Shown: one piece after another, positions 1-7,546 of the stretch
Layout of the letters: each line of letters begins with the position of its first letter
How positions within the stretch are numbered: the stretch's first letter is position 1
From: CAZGSG01 sp964528095
GTDB lineage: Bacteria > Bacteroidota > Bacteroidia > Chitinophagales > Chitinophagaceae
NCBI GenBank assembly: GCA_964528095.1
Contig: CAZGSG010000098.1
Coordinates: 1-19,702, forward strand
DNA: 19,702 nucleotides
Direction of reading: 5' to 3'
Program-made: the position numbers and the translations under genes
The notes under the pieces: generated by a model
Told to the model about the DNA's origin: nothing
The model's input: only the letters and a program-made list of their open reading frames with translations
Database searches by the model: none

Positions 1-226
1 TAAATGAATACAATGAATTACGATCGGTAAGATCACATTGGTATCCATAAAATTTTCTTCCTGTTTGGATAACGGCTTTTTCCACTTCACTACCCGGTTC
101 TATTTTGGAACTAACACCGATTATATCTGCTCCGGATTCAGCCAGTGCAACGGCAATGGCGAGGCCTATGCCGCGTGTGCTACCGGTTACCAGGGCAAGC
201 TTTCCATCAACTCTGAAATTAACCAT
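1..226 (-). CDS. kduD: KduD-like SDR oxidoreductase, N-terminal part (cut by window edge)
   Basis: The ATG is at 226 and about 75 codons are visible before the window ends, so the 3' part is missing. The N-terminus has an SDR Rossmann start with the TGxxxGIG motif (TGSTRGIG). It continues with a beta-strand reading ADIIGVSS and then the CDLTDR segment that follows the cofactor pocket. This matches 2-dehydro-3-deoxy-D-gluconate 5-dehydrogenase (KduD), which reduces the product of KduI to KDG with NAD(P)H in pectin and uronate breakdown. The catalytic Tyr/Lys lie outside the window. The gene starts 16 nt after the kduI stop codon, so the two are very probably one operon. Identity as KduD rather than another SDR leans on this neighbour. 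No independent promoter is seen in the gap. Confidence 0.85.
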   Translation of the reverse strand, partial: MVNFRVDGKLALVTGSTRGIGLAIAVALAESGADIIGVSSKIEPGSEVEKAVIQTGRKFYGYQCDLTDRNSLYSF

Positions 227-242
227 AGTATATGTTGAATAA

Positions 243-1073
243 TTATTTTAATGATTGTACGGGTACAGGGTCCATATCGGTAAATACCAGGTTTTCTCCT
301 GCCATAGCCCAGATAAATGAGTAATTGGCGGTGGCCACACCACTGTGTATGCTCCAGGTAGGAGATAAAATTGCCTGTTCGTTATTTAAAAAAATATGTC
401 TTGTTTCATCAGGCTCGCCCATAAAATGGATGACACGCTGGTTCTCCGGCAGGTCGAAGTAGAAATAGGATTCCATCCTCCTGTCATGCAGGTGGGCTGG
501 CATCGTATTCCAGATGCTTCCTTTCTGAAAATTAGTAACACCCAATACAAGCTGGCAACTTTTGATTCCAGCCAGGTGTATGTATTTGTTGATTGTACGA
601 TGGTTGTTATTCTCAAGACTACCCAATTCCGCGGGTAATGCTTCGGCTGGCTTCATCAGCCTGACAGGATATTCCTGGTGCGCAGGGCAGGAGAAGAAAA
701 TAAATTTAGCAGGGTTGGTTTTGTCGTTGCTGCTGAACGATATTTTTTGTTTTCCCTTACCGATGTACAGGCAATCCTGTTTTTCAAGTTCGAATTTCTC
801 TCCATCTACACTGATTGTTCCCTTACCGGCAATATTGATAATACCAACTTCACGACGTTCCAGGAAATAATCTGATTTTAGTTCGTCGTAAATGCCCAGT
901 TCCAGGGTAGTGTTCACGGGGTGCGCTGCTCCAACGATCATGCGGTCATAATGGGTATATACGCATTCAAGTTTATCGGCTACTACCAGTGATTCGAGTA
1001 AAAAACGGTCTCTTATCTGTTGTGTACTATAGTTCTTGAAATCTTCAGGGTGCACCTGGTGAATGATCTTCAT
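243..1073 (-). CDS. kduI: 5-dehydro-4-deoxy-D-glucuronate isomerase (KduI)
   Basis: The product is a 276-residue cupin-type isomerase, close to the usual length of about 278. It converts 5-keto-4-deoxyuronate, from unsaturated uronides released by pectate lyases or hydrolases, into 2,5-diketo-3-deoxygluconate, which KduD then reduces. The zinc site expected for the family is visible as H194-x-H196-x4-E201 (AHLHDRRME) and a later H243 (WSIHSG). No signal peptide is seen, so it is cytoplasmic. kduD follows 16 nt downstream on the same strand. The 210-bp gap to the divergent epimerase gene must hold its promoter, but I found no convincing TAnnTTTG box on this strand there. The ATG at 1073 is preceded by an A-rich stretch with no Shine-Dalgarno sequence. 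Confidence 0.95.
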   Translation of the reverse strand: MKIIHQVHPEDFKNYSTQQIRDRFLLESLVVADKLECVYTHYDRMIVGAAHPVNTTLELGIYDELKSDYFLERREVGIINIAGKGTISVDGEKFELEKQDCLYIGKGKQKISFSSNDKTNPAKFIFFSCPAHQEYPVRLMKPAEALPAELGSLENNNHRTINKYIHLAGIKSCQLVLGVTNFQKGSIWNTMPAHLHDRRMESYFYFDLPENQRVIHFMGEPDETRHIFLNNEQAILSPTWSIHSGVATANYSFIWAMAGENLVFTDMDPVPVQSLK

Positions 1074-1274
1074 GTTTATGTTTTAGCTGTTAAATGCCGG
1101 ACCTGGACCTGGTCCGGGTTTTGCCGGGCGAATGCCTCTTTTTTGTGACAAGCCTGCCACAAACCCGATCCGGGGTAAAGCTAAAACATTATGCATAAAA
1201 TCGAATAAAACTGAATTGAAAAAAGAGAAATGACCCATTAAATAAATCGATACGCCAGATAGCGCCTATATACC

Positions 1275-1282
1275 TAATTTTG
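1275..1282 (+). promoter_or_regulatory. Bacteroidota -7 promoter box of the epimerase gene
   Basis: TAATTTTG matches TAnnTTTG exactly. No clear TTTG lies 19-21 nt upstream, so the -33 half is weak. With a start point about 5 nt beyond the box, transcription would begin near 1287-1290. That is after the ATG at 1284 and about 10 nt before the ATG at 1299, so the box decides in favour of the 1299 start. Confidence 0.55.
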
Positions 1283-1298
1283 TATGTTCTTGGAGACT

Positions 1299-2273
1299 AT
1301 GAAGCATTATCTTATTACGGGCGGCGCCGGCTTTATCGGCAGTAATCTTATCAATACCTTATTTGAAAAAGAAGAAGGTATCAGGATCACCTGTATTGAT
1401 AATTTCGACCCTTTTTATTCCTCCGAAATAAAACATTTTAATACAGATAGTTTCAGGGAGAACCCGAATTTCCGTTTAATTGAAAAGGACCTGGGAATGA
1501 CCAGCAGCAAAGAGCTTGCTGGGATCATTGGTGATAAAGTGGATACAATCGTACACCTGGCAGCCAAGGCGGGTGTGCGTCCAAGTATACTCAACCCGAT
1601 GGCTTACCAGCACGCTAATGTTATTGGATTGCAGAATATGCTCGACTATGCAAAGGAAAATAATGTAAAACAATTTGTATTTGCTTCCAGCAGCAGTGTA
1701 TATGGAGTGAATGATCATTTTCCCTGGAAAGAAGGAGAACAATTGATGCCGATCAGTCCATATGCAAGCACCAAACTTTCAGGGGAGATGCAGGGGCATG
1801 TATATAGCAGGCTTTTTGGCATCCGGTTCCTGGCTTTGCGTTTCTTTACGGTATATGGCCCCGGCCAACGACCTGACCTGGCCATTCATAAATTCACAAA
1901 GAACATATTTACAGGTAAGCCGATCCCGGTATACGGCGATGGTAATACCAGCCGGGATTATACATTTGTCGGAGATACGGTACAGGGGATTATCGGAGCA
2001 ATGAATTATACAGGCACCGATTTCGAGATCATCAACCTTGGAAATAACTATACTATTTCTTTAAAAGACCTGATAGCGGCAATAGAAGAAATGATTGGAA
2101 TGAAAGCGATCATCGAGCGACTACCGGAGCAGGCGGGTGATGTGCCGAAGACTTTTGCAGATATCTCGAAAGCCAAACAATTATTAGGATATGATCCCAG
2201 AACCCAGTTAAAAGACGGTCTGCAAAAATTCTACGACTGGTTTCTGCAGCACCGTGATATCCTGATGAAATAA
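1299..2273 (+). CDS. NAD-dependent nucleotide-sugar epimerase, UDP-glucuronate 4-epimerase-like
   Basis: The product is a 324-residue extended SDR. It has the NAD-binding GGAGFIGS (residues 8-15), D34 of IDNFDPFY as likely ribose-binding acid, an SSSSVYG segment, and the catalytic pair Y155/K159 (SPYASTK). The stretches IDNFDPFY, VYGPGQRPDLA and GDGNTSRDYTFV are typical of UDP-glucuronate 4-epimerases, which make UDP-galacturonate for surface polysaccharides. Substrate is inferred from these motifs, and another UDP-sugar epimerase is possible. The in-frame ATG at 1284 is rejected because it touches the -7 box. The ATG at 1299 gives the standard family N-terminus, with a GGAG lying only 3 nt before it. 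The stop codon abuts that of the convergent glycosyltransferase gene. Confidence 0.85.
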   Translation: MKHYLITGGAGFIGSNLINTLFEKEEGIRITCIDNFDPFYSSEIKHFNTDSFRENPNFRLIEKDLGMTSSKELAGIIGDKVDTIVHLAAKAGVRPSILNPMAYQHANVIGLQNMLDYAKENNVKQFVFASSSSVYGVNDHFPWKEGEQLMPISPYASTKLSGEMQGHVYSRLFGIRFLALRFFTVYGPGQRPDLAIHKFTKNIFTGKPIPVYGDGNTSRDYTFVGDTVQGIIGAMNYTGTDFEIINLGNNYTISLKDLIAAIEEMIGMKAIIERLPEQAGDVPKTFADISKAKQLLGYDPRTQLKDGLQKFYDWFLQHRDILMK

Positions 2274-3242
2274 TCAGACCGTAATATCCAAAGAGATACT
2301 CGTTTCCTTTTTCCCCTGGTATACTTTCCTGACTGTATAGGTCTTTTTATTCTGCGATTCGAAGTAAGTGCGCACATTTATATCTGCAATGATACCGATC
2401 GTAATGAACTGGATACCTCCCAGTAATAGGATGAGTCCGAGGATAAGCAAGGGTTTGCCCCAGATATCATGCCCCATGATCTTCAATATAAGCAGGTAAA
2501 GATTGATCAGCGCGCCAATTCCAAAACTAATAAAACCGATCGTACCAAAAAGGTGCATGGGTTTTTGTAAATATTTGCTCATAAAAACCATCAGTACAAG
2601 ATCACTCATGACCTTGAATGTCCGGTTGATGCCATATTTACTTTTACCGAATTGTCTTGCATGGTGTTTTACATCTACCTGCGTGATCTTCGCGCCTTGT
2701 AGTTTAGCCAGCACAGGGATGAAACGATGCAACTCGCCGTATAGTCCCAGTTCTTCAGCGATCTCCCGCTTGAACACCTTTAGTGTGCATCCATAATCTT
2801 TGATGTATACGCCCGTCATGCGACGGATAAGCGCATTAGCGATCCTGCTGGGGATCTTGCGCAGGATAAATCCGTCCTTCCTGTTTTTCCTGTTGCCGGC
2901 TACCACATCCCAGTCCTCCCTTTTTAGCAATTCCAGCATGGCCGGAATATCGGTTGGGTCATTTTGAAGATCGCCATCCAGCAAAGCCACGTACCTGCCC
3001 CTGGAATAGTCGATACCAGCCGTCATCGCCGTGCTCTGGCCATAGTTTTTTCTTAACTGGACCAGGATGGTCCTGTCATCCCCATATTCCAGGATCTGTT
3101 GTACGGTCTTGTCGGTTGAACCATCGTCTACAAGCAATACCTCGTAATCGAACGCTGATAATGCTTCCCGTACTGCTTCCAGCAAGGGTTTAATATTACC
3201 TTCCTCGTTCATTACAGTGATGACAACAGATAACTCTTTCAT
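2274..3242 (-). CDS. GT2 family polyprenyl-phosphate glycosyltransferase (GtrB/ArnC/DPM1-like)
   Basis: The product is a 322-residue inner-membrane protein. The GT-A domain at the N-terminus has VVITVMNEEGN (6-16), LLVDDGSTD (36-44) and the metal-binding LLDGDLQNDP (D89-x-D91). Two membrane helices follow at about 231-254 and 264-286, then a basic cytoplasmic tail. This arrangement is known for enzymes that move a sugar from a nucleotide donor to undecaprenyl phosphate. The sugar cannot be read from sequence. The ATG at 3242 is preferred over an in-frame TTG at 3260, because that TTG is itself part of the -7 box. It converges on the epimerase gene with zero bases between stop codons. A joint role in surface glycan assembly is possible but not proven. 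Confidence 0.9.
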   Translation of the reverse strand: MKELSVVITVMNEEGNIKPLLEAVREALSAFDYEVLLVDDGSTDKTVQQILEYGDDRTILVQLRKNYGQSTAMTAGIDYSRGRYVALLDGDLQNDPTDIPAMLELLKREDWDVVAGNRKNRKDGFILRKIPSRIANALIRRMTGVYIKDYGCTLKVFKREIAEELGLYGELHRFIPVLAKLQGAKITQVDVKHHARQFGKSKYGINRTFKVMSDLVLMVFMSKYLQKPMHLFGTIGFISFGIGALINLYLLILKIMGHDIWGKPLLILGLILLLGGIQFITIGIIADINVRTYFESQNKKTYTVRKVYQGKKETSISLDITV

Positions 3243-3257
3243 ATTGGAGAATTGCCG

Positions 3258-3265
3258 CAAAGATA
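3258..3265 (-). promoter_or_regulatory. -7 promoter box of the glycosyltransferase gene
   Basis: TATCTTTG on the minus strand matches TAnnTTTG. A degenerate TTTA lies 19 nt upstream in the -33 position. The box ends 15 nt before the ATG at 3242, so the mRNA leader would be only about 10 nt long. The in-frame TTG inside the box cannot be the translation start. Confidence 0.55.
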
Positions 3266-3322
3266 CAGGTAAAAAACCGGCTGCTAAAGCGTCCGGGAAT
3301 AGGGGAGTCCGGCCTGCTTATC

Positions 3323-3386
3323 TTGAATTTTAATTATAAACGAAACTCAGGAATATAGTTCTGTATAAATAAAGAGAATGATCACC
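3323..3386 (+). repeat. 64-bp direct repeat, copy 1
   Basis: This copy matches 3603-3666 at 62 of 64 positions, with an offset of exactly 280 bp. It starts TTGAATTTTAATTATAAACG and ends GAATGATCACC. It has no open frame of note. The high identity suggests recent duplication or a dispersed intergenic element. Confidence 0.9.
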
Positions 3387-3401
3387 TGTATCAGCCGTCA
3401 T

Positions 3402-3460
3402 GCGCCTACGCTGAAGCTCTGGCGCAAGCGTAGCGCCTACGCTGAAGCTTTGGCGCAAGC
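3402..3460 (+). repeat. Two tandem copies of a 28-bp GC-rich palindromic unit
   Basis: Copies at 3402-3429 and 3433-3460 differ at one base and have a 31-bp period. Each reads GCGCCTACGCTGAAGC and then CTCTGG or TTTGG before CGCAAGC. At the junction AGCGTAG (3427-3433) pairs with CTACGCT (3437-3443) across CGC, so the array can fold as a tight hairpin. It looks like a REP-type element. No transposase or RAYT gene is in the window. Confidence 0.75.
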
Positions 3461-3483
3461 TCCATGTTAACCGGCTTAAAGTA

Positions 3484-3685
3484 GTTTTAACACGGAATCA
3501 CGGAGAAATTTCAGGTATTGCAGCTGGAGATATCTTTAAAAACGGAGCCACGGAGGGTTAAAAAAAAATAGTACATTTCTTATTGATCCGTGCCTCCCTA
3601 TTTTGAATTTTAATTATAAACGAAACTCAGGAATATAGTTCTGCATAAATAAAAAGAATGATCACCAGTGATTCCGTGTTAAAAC
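3484..3685. repeat. Nested inverted repeat with CACGGAG-type motifs
   Basis: GTTTTAACACGGAATCAC at 3484-3501 is exactly complementary to 3668-3685. Inside it, GGAGCCACGGAGGG near 3544-3557 has an imperfect inverted partner ATCCGTGCCTCCC near 3585-3597. The second arm lies immediately after copy 2 of the 64-bp repeat. The nested layout suggests a non-autonomous mobile element or a dispersed palindromic family. Confidence 0.7.
3603..3666 (+). repeat. 64-bp direct repeat, copy 2
   Basis: This is the second copy of the repeat at 3323-3386, with two substitutions (C for T at 3644 or nearby in CTGCATAAATA, and A for G in the following A-rich run). With the tandem palindromes and the inverted repeat between and around the copies, it fills most of the gene-free stretch 3243-3741. 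I see no gene in that stretch. Confidence 0.9.
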
Positions 3686-3741
3686 AAATTTTAGAGAACC
3701 CCCTCCCCAATAAAGCTTCTTTTTCTTTGCAGGGATCCCGG

Positions 3742-4998
3742 TCATATCAGGCCCGCCAGTTCCAGGCTTCTTTTCTTTAATTTCCTGATCTCCACATCTT
3801 CTATTACCGGGTCTGCTGCCAGTATCAACGAAGTATTATTTTCCTTCCACCAGGTATGTTGTTTTAATTCTTCAAAAGAAACTACTCCCACCAGGTATTT
3901 TCTTTCTTCCTGTGAGTGCCATTCCTCTATCCATTCAAAACGCTCACGGGGAACGAGTTCAAGATCGTCAAAACTCACATATACCCGCAGGTATACATCA
4001 TTGCTCAATTCATGCGGCGTATGGTGATAGAGTTTTTTGTATTCATACTTATACTGGTAACGTAATGCGGAAATATCGCTTAATACAGCCGACGCGGTGG
4101 GAAGACTGCCGGCGCCTTTGCCATAAAAGAACTGTTTATCGGAAAAACCACTTTCTATCACTACACCATTGTATTCATTTTTTACAAATGCAAGATGATC
4201 ATTGGCCGTTACGAATTGCGGCAGCACAAATGCCGCTACTTTTCCATTCTGTAATTTTTTTGCCTGTGCCACCAGTTTGATCTGCTGGTTTCTTGATTTG
4301 GCTACTACGGCATCGCCGCCCTGTATATTCTGAATGCCGTTGAACAGGATCTGGTCAGGAGAAGCGGTTATGCCATACGCATGGGTCAGCAAAAATGTCC
4401 ATTTATTCACCGCGTCAAAACCCTCTACATCCAGTTTGGGATTACTTTCTGCAAAGCCAAGTTGCTGTGCCAGTATCAATGCCTGTTTGAAGTCAAGCCC
4501 TTCTTCAAACATCTTGGTGAGTATAAAGTTAGTTGAGCCATTCACAATGGCTTTGATAGAATGCAACAGGTCATTGTCGTAATACTCTTCCAGGTTACGA
4601 ATGACCGGTATGGAAGCGCAGGCCGCCGACTCATACAGGAATGAACGGCCTGTTTGCTGTTGCAGGGCAAGCAGTTCAATCAGGTGTTCAGCGATCATTT
4701 TTTTGCTGGCGCTTACTACATCTTTCCCATTGTTTAATGCTGTAGATACGATCTGGAAGGCCGCGTCCGCATCATCGATCACTTCCACGATCACATTTAT
4801 TTCCGGGTCATTGAGTAAGATATTTTTGTCTGCAGTAAATAAGGAATCGGGGGCGTTTCTTTTCTTCCCGGGATTTTTAATACAAACTTTCTTCAGGGTC
4901 GCTTTTAAAGAAGGTGTTTGCTGTAATACTTTATACAATCCTTCTCCCACTACGCCAAAACCGAATAACCCGATTGTTAACTGCTTATGTGCTTCCAT
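3742..4998 (-). CDS. hom: Homoserine dehydrogenase, monofunctional
   Basis: The product is a 418-residue cytoplasmic enzyme that reduces aspartate semialdehyde to homoserine with NAD(P)H. Visible parts are the Rossmann motif GFGVVG (13-18), K100 in VSASKK, NGSTNFIL (153-160), and the catalytic block D190-VEGFDAVNK199, where D195 and K199 correspond to the family's catalytic Asp and Lys. The last 90 or so residues form a divergent, possibly ACT-like, tail. No aspartokinase domain is fused. The ATG is 1 nt after the metX stop codon (TAAAATG), so translation is probably coupled. Its position behind metY and metX suggests an isoenzyme dedicated to methionine synthesis, with threonine supplied by another enzyme elsewhere. 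That last point is inference. Confidence 0.95.
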   Translation of the reverse strand: MEAHKQLTIGLFGFGVVGEGLYKVLQQTPSLKATLKKVCIKNPGKKRNAPDSLFTADKNILLNDPEINVIVEVIDDADAAFQIVSTALNNGKDVVSASKKMIAEHLIELLALQQQTGRSFLYESAACASIPVIRNLEEYYDNDLLHSIKAIVNGSTNFILTKMFEEGLDFKQALILAQQLGFAESNPKLDVEGFDAVNKWTFLLTHAYGITASPDQILFNGIQNIQGGDAVVAKSRNQQIKLVAQAKKLQNGKVAAFVLPQFVTANDHLAFVKNEYNGVVIESGFSDKQFFYGKGAGSLPTASAVLSDISALRYQYKYEYKKLYHHTPHELSNDVYLRVYVSFDDLELVPRERFEWIEEWHSQEERKYLVGVVSFEELKQHTWWKENNTSLILAADPVIEDVEIRKLKKRSLELAGLI

Positions 4999-4999
4999 T

Positions 5000-6058
5000 T
5001 TACTGATTGACTATTTTTAAATGATGTGATGTTTTTTCTTCGATAAATTTTTTAAGAGAACTTTCTATTTTTTCATATTCAAGCAGGAATCCATCATGTC
5101 CAAAATCACTGGCTATATTCAACAATGAAGCGCCGGGAATTGTTTCAGCAAGATATTCCTGCTCACTTATTGGATAAAGCACATCGGAACTGATACCGAT
5201 CACCAGTGTTTTTGCGGTAATGGTTTGAAGTGCCGCTTCAACACCATTACGATTTCTTCCCACATCATGACTGTCCATGCTTTGACTCAAACGGTAGTAA
5301 CACACCGCATTGAACCTGTTTACCAGTTTTAGTCCCTGGTAGCGCTGGTAGTTATCTGCCGCATACACCACGCCCTGGTTAAGAGGTACAAATGCTTTGT
5401 CTCTCGGTTGAGTGATATCATAACCTGCGTATTGACGATAGGATAACACGGCAATCGATCTTGCTGCTGCCAGGCCTTTCTGACCTGCATCTGGTCTTTT
5501 CTCCAGCCAGGTCGTGTCTGCTTCTATTGCCATCCGCTGTGAAGCATTAAAAGCGATGGCCCAGGGAGATAAGGCGGCATTAGTGACGATCGGAACGATA
5601 TGCTCAAATAAGGAGGGCTCTTCAATAGCCCATTCCAACAATTGCATGCCGCCGGTACTACCACCCAATCCAATCAGGATCTTGCGGATACCAAGATGAT
5701 CTTTCAGGTGCTGAAACGAATGAATGATATCACGGATCGTGAACACAGGAAAGCTGTGGTAATAAGGTTCATTCGTTTGTGGGTTATTGCTAAGCGGCGA
5801 TATACTTCCATATGGACTGCCTGGCTTATTCACGCAAATAATGAAATACCTGCTGGGATCAAAAAATTTTCCTTCACCCACCAGGCCGGGCCACCATTCA
5901 GCAGGATTACTGTTGGCAGTCAGCGCATGAAAGATCCAGACTATATTGTCCTTTGCAGCATTCATCTTTCCATAGGTAGTATAAGCCAGGTGATACCCTG
6001 GTAAGGTTTCACCTGACTCCAATCTGAAAGGCTGATCGTATTTAAAAACAGTGATCAT
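5000..6058 (-). CDS. metX: Homoserine O-acetyltransferase (MetX)
   Basis: The product is a 352-residue alpha/beta-hydrolase enzyme that acylates homoserine, expected to use acetyl-CoA, to activate it for sulfur incorporation. The nucleophile elbow is GGSTGGMQ with S134. The acid is D292 in SSDVLYP and the base is H321 in FGHDGFLLE, which is the usual MetX triad. HALTAN (44-49) is the oxyanion region. The NKPGSPYGSISPLS stretch differs from the more common LGSxxGTTGP wording. Acetyl versus succinyl specificity cannot be settled from sequence alone, but MetY downstream chemistry uses O-acetylhomoserine. The start at 6058 gives the family N-terminus and lies 1 nt after the metY stop codon (TGATATG). 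Longer in-frame starts would run far into metY. Confidence 0.93.
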   Translation of the reverse strand: MITVFKYDQPFRLESGETLPGYHLAYTTYGKMNAAKDNIVWIFHALTANSNPAEWWPGLVGEGKFFDPSRYFIICVNKPGSPYGSISPLSNNPQTNEPYYHSFPVFTIRDIIHSFQHLKDHLGIRKILIGLGGSTGGMQLLEWAIEEPSLFEHIVPIVTNAALSPWAIAFNASQRMAIEADTTWLEKRPDAGQKGLAAARSIAVLSYRQYAGYDITQPRDKAFVPLNQGVVYAADNYQRYQGLKLVNRFNAVCYYRLSQSMDSHDVGRNRNGVEAALQTITAKTLVIGISSDVLYPISEQEYLAETIPGASLLNIASDFGHDGFLLEYEKIESSLKKFIEEKTSHHLKIVNQ

Positions 6059-6059
6059 A

Positions 6060-7385
6060 TCACGAAACCAATTTTTTAGAAAATACAGCGGCAAAAGCCT
6101 GTTCGATATCTGCTTTAATATCCTCGATATGTTCAATACCCGCGCTGATACGTACAAGGTTGGGTAAAGCACCGGCCTTTACTCTTTCTTCGTCGCTCAG
6201 TTGTTCATGCGTAGTAGAGGCCGGATGTATCGCTAATGTTTTTGCATCACCCACATTGGCCAGGTGACTGATCAGTTTTAAAGAGTCGATGAATTTACGT
6301 CCGTTCTCTATGCCACCTTTTATACCAAATTGTATGACGCCGCCAAAACCATTGACCAGGTATTTTTTAGCCAGCTCATGATAGGAATTACTCTTTAAGC
6401 CGGGATACCATACAAACTCCACATCATCATGTTGCTCCAGCCATTGCGCCAGCGCCAGTGCATTGTCTACATGTCGCTGTACCCGCAATGACAAGGTTTC
6501 AAGACCTTGTAACAATAAGAAAGAATTAAACGGACTTAATGCAGGACCAAAATCCCGAAGTCCTTCTACCCGTGCACGAATAACAAAGGCGATATTTGGC
6601 AACCCCAGTGGATTACCTTCTCCGAATACATCCCAGAACTTTAAACCATGATAACCTTCGGAGGGTTCGGTGAACTGGGGGAATTTTCCATTACCCCAAT
6701 TATAATTACCGCCGTCTACAATAACACCGCCTATGCTGGTCCCATGCCCGCCAATCCATTTTGTTGCAGATTCCACAACTATGTTAGCGCCATGTTCCAG
6801 TGGACGAAAGAGATAGCCCGCCGCGCCAAATGTATTGTCAACGATCAGTGGCAGATCGTATTCCCTGGCAAGCGCGGCGAATTTTTCAAAATCAGGGATA
6901 TTCAGTTTAGGATTACCAATCGTTTCAAGATAGATCGCTTTGGTATTCTTATCGATCAGCGGTACAAATGTTTCCACATCGTCGCCATCTGCGAAACGTA
7001 CTTCAATGCCCAGTCTTTTAAAAGCGACTTTGAACTGGTTATAAGTGCCTCCATATACATAAGAGGTACTTATAAAATTATCACCCGCCTGCAGGATATT
7101 ATTTAATGCAAGAAATTGTGCAGCCTGTCCCGAAGCAGTTGCAAGCGCAGCTACCCCGCCTTCCAGTGCAGCGATACGTTGTTCAAACACATCCGTAGTG
7201 GGGTTCATAATACGGGAGTAGATATTCCCGAATTGTTTTAGACTGAAAAGATTGGACGCATGTTCGGCGCTATCGAAACCATACGAAGTTGTTTGGTAAA
7301 TAGGTACCGCCCTTGATTTTGTTGTAGGATCGATCTGCTGGCCCGCATGAAGCTGTAGCGTCTCGAAACGATGATTGGTTGACAT
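6060..7385 (-). CDS. metY: O-acetylhomoserine sulfhydrylase (MetY)
   Basis: The product is a 441-residue PLP enzyme of the Cys/Met metabolism family. It makes homocysteine directly from O-acetylhomoserine and sulfide. It has FETLQLHAGQ at the N-terminus, YSRIMNPTTDVFE (56-68) contacting the neighbouring subunit's PLP phosphate, VDNTF with D183, and the PLP lysine K209 in SATKWIGGHGT. The insert WGNGKFPQFTEPSEGYHGLKF (split here only by my wording) and the length above 430 are typical of MetY rather than MetB. The ATG at 7385 gives the canonical start. An upstream in-frame extension would run through the RNA leader and is rejected. It is the first gene of a tight metY-metX-hom unit with its own promoter, operator-like palindrome and Cys-codon leader peptide. 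Confidence 0.95.
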   Translation of the reverse strand: MSTNHRFETLQLHAGQQIDPTTKSRAVPIYQTTSYGFDSAEHASNLFSLKQFGNIYSRIMNPTTDVFEQRIAALEGGVAALATASGQAAQFLALNNILQAGDNFISTSYVYGGTYNQFKVAFKRLGIEVRFADGDDVETFVPLIDKNTKAIYLETIGNPKLNIPDFEKFAALAREYDLPLIVDNTFGAAGYLFRPLEHGANIVVESATKWIGGHGTSIGGVIVDGGNYNWGNGKFPQFTEPSEGYHGLKFWDVFGEGNPLGLPNIAFVIRARVEGLRDFGPALSPFNSFLLLQGLETLSLRVQRHVDNALALAQWLEQHDDVEFVWYPGLKSNSYHELAKKYLVNGFGGVIQFGIKGGIENGRKFIDSLKLISHLANVGDAKTLAIHPASTTHEQLSDEERVKAGALPNLVRISAGIEHIEDIKADIEQAFAAVFSKKLVS

Positions 7386-7434
7386 GAAGCTTTTTTTTGA
7401 GTGAATAATTTTATAACAAATGATCAGTAAGAAA

Positions 7435-7545
7435 GGGAGTTGCTCCCAAAGAAAGAAAGAATGTATTAGCACATACAGGAGACGCAACAACCAGTCATGG
7501 AGTAAAAAGAGAGGATATGTGACTGGGTAAACATTTTTTGCGTCT
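7435..7545 (-). promoter_or_regulatory. Structured mRNA leader of metY, candidate cysteine attenuator
   Basis: Read on the minus strand, AGACGCAA (7545-7538) pairs with TTGCGTCT (7487-7480). Inside it CCAGTCA (7526-7520) pairs with TGACTGG (7497-7491). Further on GGGAG (7447-7443) pairs with CTCCC (7439-7435) across CAA, followed by TTTCTT, a weak terminator-like hairpin. GTTG (7488-7485) plus CTCC (7481-7478) could instead pair with GGAGCAAC (7446-7439). So the Cys-codon segment can join either the first stem or the late hairpin, but not both. TGTAT/ATACA (7477-7473 with 7466-7462) adds a small stem around the leader stop codon. It does not fit SAM-I or SAM-II consensus. The direction of control is not decided by these pairings. 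Confidence 0.55.
7466..7534 (-). CDS. 22-residue Cys-rich leader peptide upstream of metY
   Basis: An ATG at 7534, preceded by a run of A residues, opens a 22-codon frame ending in TAA at 7468-7466. The peptide begins MFTQSHILSFYS and ends MTGCCVSCMC, so four of the last seven residues are Cys and one is Met. An internal in-frame ATG at 7498 would give only the 10-residue Cys-rich end. The frame begins about 15-20 nt after the predicted start of transcription, spans the alternative stems, and stops 80 nt before metY. Short leaders whose regulatory codons cluster at the end are the hallmark of ribosome-mediated attenuation. Cys-rich leaders controlling sulfur genes are known in mycobacteria, but I know of no described Bacteroidota case. 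It is not in frame with metY. Confidence 0.65.
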   Translation of the reverse strand: MFTQSHILSFYSMTGCCVSCMC

Positions 7546-7546
7546 A

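Noticed and set aside
3721..3741. GGGATCCC palindrome after hom as a terminator
   Set aside because: It is only 8 nt with no loop or T-tract on the minus strand, so it is not a credible terminator.
6059..6172. N-terminal extension of MetX
   Set aside because: It lies wholly inside metY, while the ATG at 6058 gives the family start and the same 1-nt junction seen before hom.
7386..7490. A 35-residue hydrophobic N-terminal extension of MetY
   Set aside because: It would translate the structured leader, overlap the Cys-rich leader ORF in another frame, and precede the canonical MSTNHRFETLQLHAGQ start.
7435..7545. The GTGCTAATACA stretch as part of a SAM-I riboswitch before metY
   Set aside because: Only that fragment resembles the GGTGCCAATTCC segment. 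The kink-turn GATGA, the ACAACC element and P1 are missing, and the fragment is explained by the Cys-TGT-ATG-TGC-TAA codons.
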